From NCBI GenBank assembly GCA_030835875.1, contig JAURQY010000044.1:1-9344 (forward strand): a DNA stretch of 9,344 nt, given 5' to 3'. The stretch's first letter is position 1; each line of letters starts with the position of its first letter. Both the position numbers and the translations under genes were made by a program. The notes below the pieces were generated by a model, which saw only the letters and a list, made by a program, of their open reading frames with translations, did no database searches and was not told where the DNA came from. Shown here one piece after another: positions 6,632 through 9,344 of the stretch. Source of the DNA: Nitriliruptorales bacterium (lineage in GTDB: Bacteria > Actinomycetota > Nitriliruptoria > Nitriliruptorales > Nitriliruptoraceae).

Positions 6632-7281
6632 ACCTTGCCGAGCACCGTCGCGTCCTGGTCGGGGCGGACGGGGATCGGCTCGTAGGCGGCGTTCGCCGGG
6701 TCGAGGAACACCTCACCGGAACGGGTGCGGCGGAAGAACTTGACGGTGGCCTCGCCGTCGATCAGCGCCGCGCACATCTCGCCCTGCTCGACCTTCGGCT
6801 GCGCGCGCACGACGACGAGGTCGCCGTCGAGCACGCCTGCCTCGATCATCGACTCGCCGCGCACCGTCAGCATGAACAGCTCGCCGTCACCGACGAGCTC
6901 CTTGGGCAGGGGCAGGACGGTCTCGACACGCTCCTCCGCGAGCAGTGGGGCGCCCGCGGCGATCTCGCCCACGAGCGGAACGTTCCGACTGGCGCCGGGC
7001 CGCAGGGTCAGGTTGGTGACCGGGTCGCGACCGAGCTCCATCGCGCGGCCCTTGGCGGCGTCGCGACGGAGGTAGCCGCGTGCCTCGAGCGACTCGAGCT
7101 GGGCGTGCACCGACGAGGGGGAGCTGAGCCCGACGGCGTCACCGATCTCACGGACCGACGGCGGGTAGCCGCGCTCATCGATGCTCGTCTGGATGACGTC
7201 GAGGATCGCGCGCTGGCGGTCCGTGAGCGTCGCTGCCGCGTCGCCGGAGGCGTCCGCGGGCGTGTCGGTGGTGCGGTCCAT
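6604..7281 (-). CDS. lexA: LexA repressor, self-cleaving SOS regulator
   Basis: LexA represses DNA-damage genes and is inactivated when RecA-ssDNA filaments stimulate its self-cleavage. The protein has 225 residues. The N-terminal winged helix-turn-helix begins with LTDRQRAILDVIQTSIDERG (about 19-38), with PPSVREIGDAVGLSSPSSVHAQL at about 40-62 as the DNA-reading part. The cleavage site Ala109-Gly110 lies in GEIAAGAPLLA (106-116). The catalytic serine S144 is in RGESM and the catalytic lysine K181 in ATVKFF. All residues needed for autoproteolysis are therefore present. The ATG at 7281 is chosen because GGAG (7287-7290 on the plus-strand map) sits five bases upstream. A longer in-frame extension to 7422 would cross the operators and is rejected. 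Four LexA boxes upstream predict autoregulation. The gene is divergent from the LysM gene and convergent with hflX. Confidence 0.97.
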   Translation of the reverse strand: MDRTTDTPADASGDAAATLTDRQRAILDVIQTSIDERGYPPSVREIGDAVGLSSPSSVHAQLESLEARGYLRRDAAKGRAMELGRDPVTNLTLRPGASRNVPLVGEIAAGAPLLAEERVETVLPLPKELVGDGELFMLTVRGESMIEAGVLDGDLVVVRAQPKVEQGEMCAALIDGEATVKFFRRTRSGEVFLDPANAAYEPIPVRPDQDATVLGKVVSVLRSVR

Positions 7282-7286
7282 GCTGT

Positions 7287-7290
7287 CTCC
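7287..7290 (-). promoter_or_regulatory. Shine-Dalgarno of lexA
   Basis: The minus strand reads GGAG followed by five bases (ACAGC) and ATG. This decides the lexA start at 7281 over in-frame codons further upstream. Confidence 0.7.
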
Positions 7291-7317
7291 GAGCCGTCGG
7301 TCGTCCGGCAGGACCGC

Positions 7318-7331
7318 CGAACACCCGTTCG
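7318..7331 (-). promoter_or_regulatory. LexA box 1 (SOS operator)
   Basis: On the minus strand the site reads CGAACGGGTGTTCG, a perfect match to the Gram-positive/actinobacterial SOS box CGAAC-RNRY-GTTCG. It overlaps the predicted lexA transcription start (about 7327), where bound LexA would block initiation. Confidence 0.9.
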
Positions 7332-7333
7332 GG

Positions 7334-7362
7334 AGGATAGCCGCAACCCGCTCGGATGCGAA
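7334..7362 (-). promoter_or_regulatory. candidate lexA promoter
   Basis: On the minus strand TTCGCA (7362-7357) and TATCCT (7339-7334) are separated by 17 bases, a standard -35/-10 layout. The TTCG of the -35 is the edge of LexA box 2, and the predicted start at about 7327 is inside box 1. Transcripts would have a leader of about 45 bases carrying the GGAG site. Confidence 0.5.
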
Positions 7363-7372
7363 CACCCGTTCG
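7359..7372 (-). promoter_or_regulatory. LexA box 2 (SOS operator)
   Basis: Identical in sequence to box 1 (minus strand CGAACGGGTGTTCG). Its downstream edge forms the TTCG of the proposed lexA -35 element. Only two bases separate it from box 3. Confidence 0.9.
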
Positions 7373-7374
7373 AA

Positions 7375-7388
7375 CGAACACCTGTTCG
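7375..7388 (-). promoter_or_regulatory. LexA box 3 (SOS operator)
   Basis: The minus strand reads CGAACAGGTGTTCG, differing from boxes 1 and 2 by one spacer base and identical to box 4. On the plus strand its right edge GTTCG supplies the TTCG of the proposed LysM-gene -35 element. Confidence 0.9.
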
Positions 7389-7412
7389 GACGGACGGGTC
7401 GGGGGGTACACG
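7385..7412 (+). promoter_or_regulatory. candidate promoter of the LysM-domain gene
   Basis: TTCGGA (7385-7390) and TACACG (7407-7412) are 16 bases apart. The -10 is weak, but it falls within one base of the mirror image of the lexA -10 relative to the box pair, and the predicted start (about 7419) lies inside box 4. The leader would be about 97 bases, ending in a strong Shine-Dalgarno. Confidence 0.35.
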
Positions 7413-7415
7413 GAC

Positions 7416-7429
7416 CGAACACCTGTTCG
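7416..7429 (-). promoter_or_regulatory. LexA box 4 (SOS operator)
   Basis: Identical to box 3 (minus strand CGAACAGGTGTTCG). It is the box closest to the LysM gene and overlaps that gene's predicted transcription start, so it is the likely repression site for the division-inhibitor candidate. Confidence 0.9.
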
Positions 7430-7503
7430 CTTCACTGCTGCGCACCGGACGGATCAGGGACACCTGACCGCAGAGCACCGGGTCCCGGGACACCGGGGAG
7501 GAC

Positions 7504-7509
7504 AGGAGG
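7504..7509 (+). promoter_or_regulatory. strong Shine-Dalgarno of the LysM-domain gene
   Basis: AGGAGG, a perfect anti-16S match, is spaced six bases before ATG 7516. It is the strongest ribosome binding site in the window and stands out against neighbours that appear leaderless or coupled. It suggests high translation once the promoter is derepressed. Confidence 0.75.
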
Positions 7510-7515
7510 ACACCG

Positions 7516-7992
7516 ATGGCGGCCAGCAGCGTGATCACCGCACGTCCCGGCGCACGGGCGGACCGCGGCCTCATCGCCCGGACGGCGGCGAGGACGGCAC
7601 CCCGCGGACCAGGACTCGCCCCCGTGGTCGCCCTGCCGATCCGGACGACGGCGGTCGCGACGACGACCTCGCCCGCGCCGGCCCTCCGGCTCGTCCCGGC
7701 GCCGCGCCGCGCCGTCGTGGGACGGGCGCGTCCGCTCGTCCTCCTCACGGCGGCGGTGCTCCTCCTCGCCGTCCTGTTCGGGTCCGCCCGCGTGGTGCTC
7801 GCCGACCCGGTGATGCCGGTCGCCGCCGGTCACGTCGTGCTCGAGCCGGGGGAGACGCTCTGGGACGTCGCGGTCCGATCCGCTCCGAACGGTGTCGACC
7901 CGCGCGAGCAGCTCGACGCGCTGCGCCGGCTCAATGGGTTCGGACCGGGCGCGCTCGACGCGTGGACGGTCGTGCTGATCCCAGCGTCCTGA
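7516..7992 (+). CDS. single-TM LysM-domain protein, probable SOS cell-division inhibitor (ChiZ/YneA/DivS type)
   Basis: The 158-residue protein has three parts. Residues 1-72 form an Ala/Arg/Pro-rich, probably disordered cytoplasmic region; 73-96 (starting PLVLLTAAVLLLAVLFG) form one membrane span; about 104-157 form an extracytoplasmic LysM domain containing VLEPGETLWDVAVRSAPNG and LRRLNGFGPGAL. This order matches mycobacterial ChiZ (Rv2719c), whose LysM region, as I recall it, contains a very similar DVAVRVAPN stretch and which is likewise encoded between lexA and nrdR. Bacillus YneA and Corynebacterium DivS are also lexA-linked, SOS-induced division inhibitors. Four LexA boxes lie between this gene and divergent lexA. 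The inferred role is to halt septation after DNA damage through peptidoglycan and divisome contacts. No catalytic hydrolase domain is visible. ATG 7516 is fixed by AGGAGG six bases upstream. Domain and topology are secure; the division role is inferred. Confidence 0.88.
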   Translation: MAASSVITARPGARADRGLIARTAARTAPRGPGLAPVVALPIRTTAVATTTSPAPALRLVPAPRRAVVGRARPLVLLTAAVLLLAVLFGSARVVLADPVMPVAAGHVVLEPGETLWDVAVRSAPNGVDPREQLDALRRLNGFGPGALDAWTVVLIPAS

Positions 7993-8009
7993 CCTCGCCC
8001 TGACCTCGC
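7988..8009. repeat. perfect 11-bp tandem duplication across the LysM-gene stop codon
   Basis: CCTGACCTCGC occurs twice with no spacer (7988-7998 and 7999-8009). The first copy contains the TGA stop of the LysM gene (7990-7992). Both copies contain CTGACC, complementary to GGTCAG at 8038-8043 on the nrdR stop codon, so either could pair across the 47-bp convergent gap, though the loops (32 or 43 bases) are long. It is probably a slippage duplication. Confidence 0.6.
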
Positions 8010-8039
8010 TCGGAGGGGGGCTCGCCGGGAGGGGATCGG

Positions 8040-8507
8040 TCAGCGCGGCTTCGGCGGGAGCTCCTTGCGGAGCTCGGACAGCTCCTCCTCGAAGTCCTCC
8101 GGCCGCTGGAAGTCCTTGTAGACCGAGGCGTAGCGCACGTAGGTGACCTCGTCGAGGTCGCGCAGCCTCGCGAGGACCTGGAGCCCCACCTGCTCGCTCG
8201 TCACCTCGCGCCGTCCCGACGCGCGCAGCGTGCGCTCGATGTCGCTCGCCGTCTCCTCGAGCACCGACCGCTCGACGCGGTCCTTGGCCGCACGGGCCAT
8301 CCCGTCGAGGACGCGGGACGCCTCGAACGGGACGACGGCACCCGAGCGCTTCCGCACGAGCAGCGGCCGACGCTCGATGCGCTCGAAGGTCGTGAACCGT
8401 CCACCGCAGCGCAGGCACTCGCGTCGACGACGGATCGCCTCGCCGCCCGGCTGCGGGCGCGAGTCGACGACGTGATCGTCGTCCTGACCGCAGTCGGGGC
8501 ATCGCAC
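8040..8507 (-). CDS. nrdR: transcriptional repressor NrdR
   Basis: NrdR senses ATP/dATP and represses ribonucleotide reductase genes. The protein has 155 residues, the usual length. An N-terminal zinc ribbon uses C3, C6, C31 and C34 (CPDC and CLRC), with DSRPQPGGEAIRRRRECL between the pairs. An ATP-cone spans about 49-139, including LLVRKRSGAVVPF, and VTYVRYASVYKDF at 121-133. The GTG start at 8507 gives the family-typical M-x-C-P-x-C beginning, which settles it although no Shine-Dalgarno is present. A TACGCT box six bases upstream suggests a leaderless mRNA. The gene is convergent with the LysM gene (47 bp between stops) and divergent from the hotdog gene. Its targets, the nrd genes, are not in the window. 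In mycobacteria, as I recall, nrdR lies in the same direction as chiZ; here the two are convergent. Confidence 0.97.
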   Translation of the reverse strand: MRCPDCGQDDDHVVDSRPQPGGEAIRRRRECLRCGGRFTTFERIERRPLLVRKRSGAVVPFEASRVLDGMARAAKDRVERSVLEETASDIERTLRASGRREVTSEQVGLQVLARLRDLDEVTYVRYASVYKDFQRPEDFEEELSELRKELPPKPR

Positions 8508-8513
8508 GTGTCG

Positions 8514-8519
8514 AGCGTA
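8514..8519 (-). promoter_or_regulatory. candidate -10 box for leaderless nrdR transcript
   Basis: The minus strand reads TACGCT, six bases (CGACAC), then the GTG start of nrdR. The spacing is the same as for dapF (TATCCT, six bases, ATG). No -35 is evident; the region where one would lie is occupied by the inverted repeat at 8524-8546. Confidence 0.4.
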
Positions 8520-8523
8520 GACG

Positions 8524-8546
8524 CGACCGGTGTCCGGACCCGGTCG
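8524..8546. repeat. nested palindromes between divergent nrdR and hotdog gene; possible operator
   Basis: CGACCGG (8524-8530) and CCGGTCG (8540-8546) are perfect seven-base inverted arms. The nine bases between them contain a second perfect palindrome, GTCCGGAC (8532-8539), whose centre is half a base away. The element lies between the candidate -10 boxes of the two divergent genes. It does not resemble the AT-rich NrdR box. Binding by a regulator is inferred from position and symmetry. Confidence 0.4.
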
Positions 8547-8556
8547 GGCCGCTCAG

Positions 8557-8562
8557 TAGCGT
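8557..8562 (+). promoter_or_regulatory. candidate -10 box for the hotdog-domain gene
   Basis: TAGCGT is followed by eight bases and ATG 8571, consistent with a leaderless or nearly leaderless transcript. There is no Shine-Dalgarno upstream of the ATG. The motif is short and degenerate. Confidence 0.3.
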
Positions 8563-8570
8563 GCCTCCCT

Positions 8571-9344
8571 ATGACGACGGACACGCGTGCAGCCGCCCCC
8601 GAGGAGCTGCCCGCACCGGACCGTCCGCTCGGTCCGGCCGGGCTCGGCGTGGGCGTCGGTGTGCCCGTGCCGGCGGAGGACGGCGCGGCCTGGGTCGCCC
8701 TCGAGGTCCCACGCGGGCTCGACGGGCCGCCGGGTGTGCTGCAGGGCGGTCTCGCCGCCGGGCTGGCCGTCGAGCTCGCGCGCAGCGTCGATCGCCTCGG
8801 CGCGCCCCTCCACGCCGTGAGCGCGCGCCTCGAGGCGCCGACGCTGCTCGGCAGGCCGGTCACCGCCCGCATCGCTCCCGGCGACGCGACCGGCTGGTAC
8901 GACGTCGAGACGTGGCAGCACGGGCGGCGACTCGTCCGGGCGACCGTCGAGCTGACCGGGCCCGATCCGCTCGACGCGCTCGCCGACCTCGTCGCGCTCG
9001 CCGAGGGCGACCCGCCCGAGCCGTCGCCCGACCCGCTCTACCCGACCTGCTTCGTGTGCGGCATGGGGGCGACGCATCCGCTCGCGCTGCGCACCCCGCC
9101 CGCGTTCGTCGCGTCGGACCGGCTCTCGGTCCCATGGGTCCCCGACGAGCGTCTTGCGGACGTCGGAGACGCCCACCACCTCGGGCACGTCGCGACGCCG
9201 GTCGTCGCAGCGGCGCTCGACTGTCCGTCGGCCTGGGCCACGGTCGCCGCGGCGCGTGAGCTCGGGAAGCGGGCGGTGCTGCTCGGCTCGCTCCGGCTCC
9301 AGGTCGCGCACCCCGTCGAGGTGCTGGACCCGGTCCGGGTCACC
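8571..9344 (+). CDS. hotdog-fold thioesterase-like protein, N-terminal 258 residues (3' end outside window)
   Basis: The frame is open from ATG 8571 to the end of the window. Residues 1-52 are a Pro/Gly/Ala-rich start with WVALEVP at 41-47. GPPGVLQGGLAAGLAVELAR (52-71) resembles the HGG-type helix entry of PaaI-like hotdog thioesterases, although the His is replaced. Beta-strand-like segments AVSARLEAPTLLGRPVTARI (82-101) and LVRATVELTGP (121-131) complete a first hotdog. A second begins around PTCFVCGMGATHPLALR (158-174), with PWVPD at 188-192, ALDCPSAWA at 215-223 and GSLRLQVAHPV at 239-249. The CFVCG and ALDCPSAWA motifs match a widespread actinobacterial family annotated only as thioesterase-like; its substrate is unknown. 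C160 and C163 form a CxxC pair of unclear role. The gene is divergent from nrdR across 63 bp. Confidence 0.75.
   Translation, partial: MTTDTRAAAPEELPAPDRPLGPAGLGVGVGVPVPAEDGAAWVALEVPRGLDGPPGVLQGGLAAGLAVELARSVDRLGAPLHAVSARLEAPTLLGRPVTARIAPGDATGWYDVETWQHGRRLVRATVELTGPDPLDALADLVALAEGDPPEPSPDPLYPTCFVCGMGATHPLALRTPPAFVASDRLSVPWVPDERLADVGDAHHLGHVATPVVAAALDCPSAWATVAAARELGKRAVLLGSLRLQVAHPVEVLDPVRVT

Noticed and set aside
7282..7422. 47-residue N-terminal extension of LexA
   Set aside because: It crosses three of the LexA boxes and the proposed promoter; ATG 7281 has a good Shine-Dalgarno and gives normal LexA length.
7318..7429. CRISPR-like or iteron-like repeat array
   Set aside because: The repeats are 14-bp palindromes matching the SOS consensus, spaced 27, 2 and 27 bp, upstream of lexA itself; no cas or rep gene is nearby.
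5971..7467. 498-codon plus-strand frame spanning the end of hflX, lexA antisense and the operators
   Set aside because: It runs through the HflX G domain out of frame, opposite lexA and through the LexA boxes, and shows no protein-like motifs.
7454..7491. Small palindromes in the LysM-gene leader (TCAGG-N4-CCTGA at 7454-7467; GTCCCGGGAC at 7482-7491)
   Set aside because: Short, unrelated to each other and expected by chance in DNA this GC-rich; no riboswitch-like architecture was recognised.
1..9344. tRNA/rRNA genes, insertion sequences, phage attachment sites, CRISPR arrays
   Set aside because: No matching structures, transposase motifs or terminal repeats were seen. The window is nearly fully coding with housekeeping genes.

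Overview
The window comes from a very GC-rich bacterial chromosome. Genes are tightly packed, with short overlaps, GTG as well as ATG starts, and strong G/C preference at third codon positions. The gene set and order miaB-miaA / dapF-hflX / lexA-LysM gene / nrdR match, from memory, the Mycobacterium tuberculosis neighbourhood Rv2727c to Rv2718c (miaA, dapF, hflX, ... lexA, chiZ, nrdR). The LexA operators are of the CGAAC-N4-GTTCG type used by Actinomycetota, Bacillota and some Chloroflexota. A high-GC actinobacterium, perhaps of a deep-branching class, is the best guess. A chloroflexote cannot be excluded, and no rRNA or other phylogenetic marker is present to settle it.

Layout. Positions 2-1533 (+) hold the 3' part of miaB and, overlapping it by 4 bases, miaA: the two tRNA A37 hypermodification enzymes. 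Positions 1511-4135 (-) hold a membrane-anchored or secreted penicillin-acylase-family Ntn hydrolase, whose 3' end overlaps miaA by 23 bases. An 89-bp divergent gap leads to dapF (4225-5139, +) and hflX (5139-6629, +), joined by a one-base TGATG junction. lexA (6604-7281, -) converges on hflX with a 26-base overlap. A 234-bp regulatory region with four near-identical LexA boxes separates lexA from a divergent Arg-rich, single-TM, LysM-domain gene (7516-7992, +) of the ChiZ/YneA/DivS SOS division-inhibitor type. nrdR (8040-8507, -) converges on that gene. A 63-bp divergent gap with near-coaxial inverted repeats leads to a double-hotdog thioesterase-like gene (8571-9344, +) that runs off the window.

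How the parts work together. Most of the window is housekeeping: tRNA modification, lysine/peptidoglycan precursor synthesis, ribosome rescue or splitting, and dNTP control. The most interesting piece is the lexA-LysM intergenic region. Its four SOS boxes are arranged symmetrically (start-to-start spacings 41, 16 and 41 bp), so that each divergent promoter appears to have one box at -35 and one at the transcription start. I read this as a compact SOS switch coupling LexA autoregulation to a checkpoint division inhibitor, with the dNTP regulator NrdR next door. I saw no tRNA/rRNA gene, insertion sequence, phage gene or CRISPR array, and no wholly novel multi-gene system.
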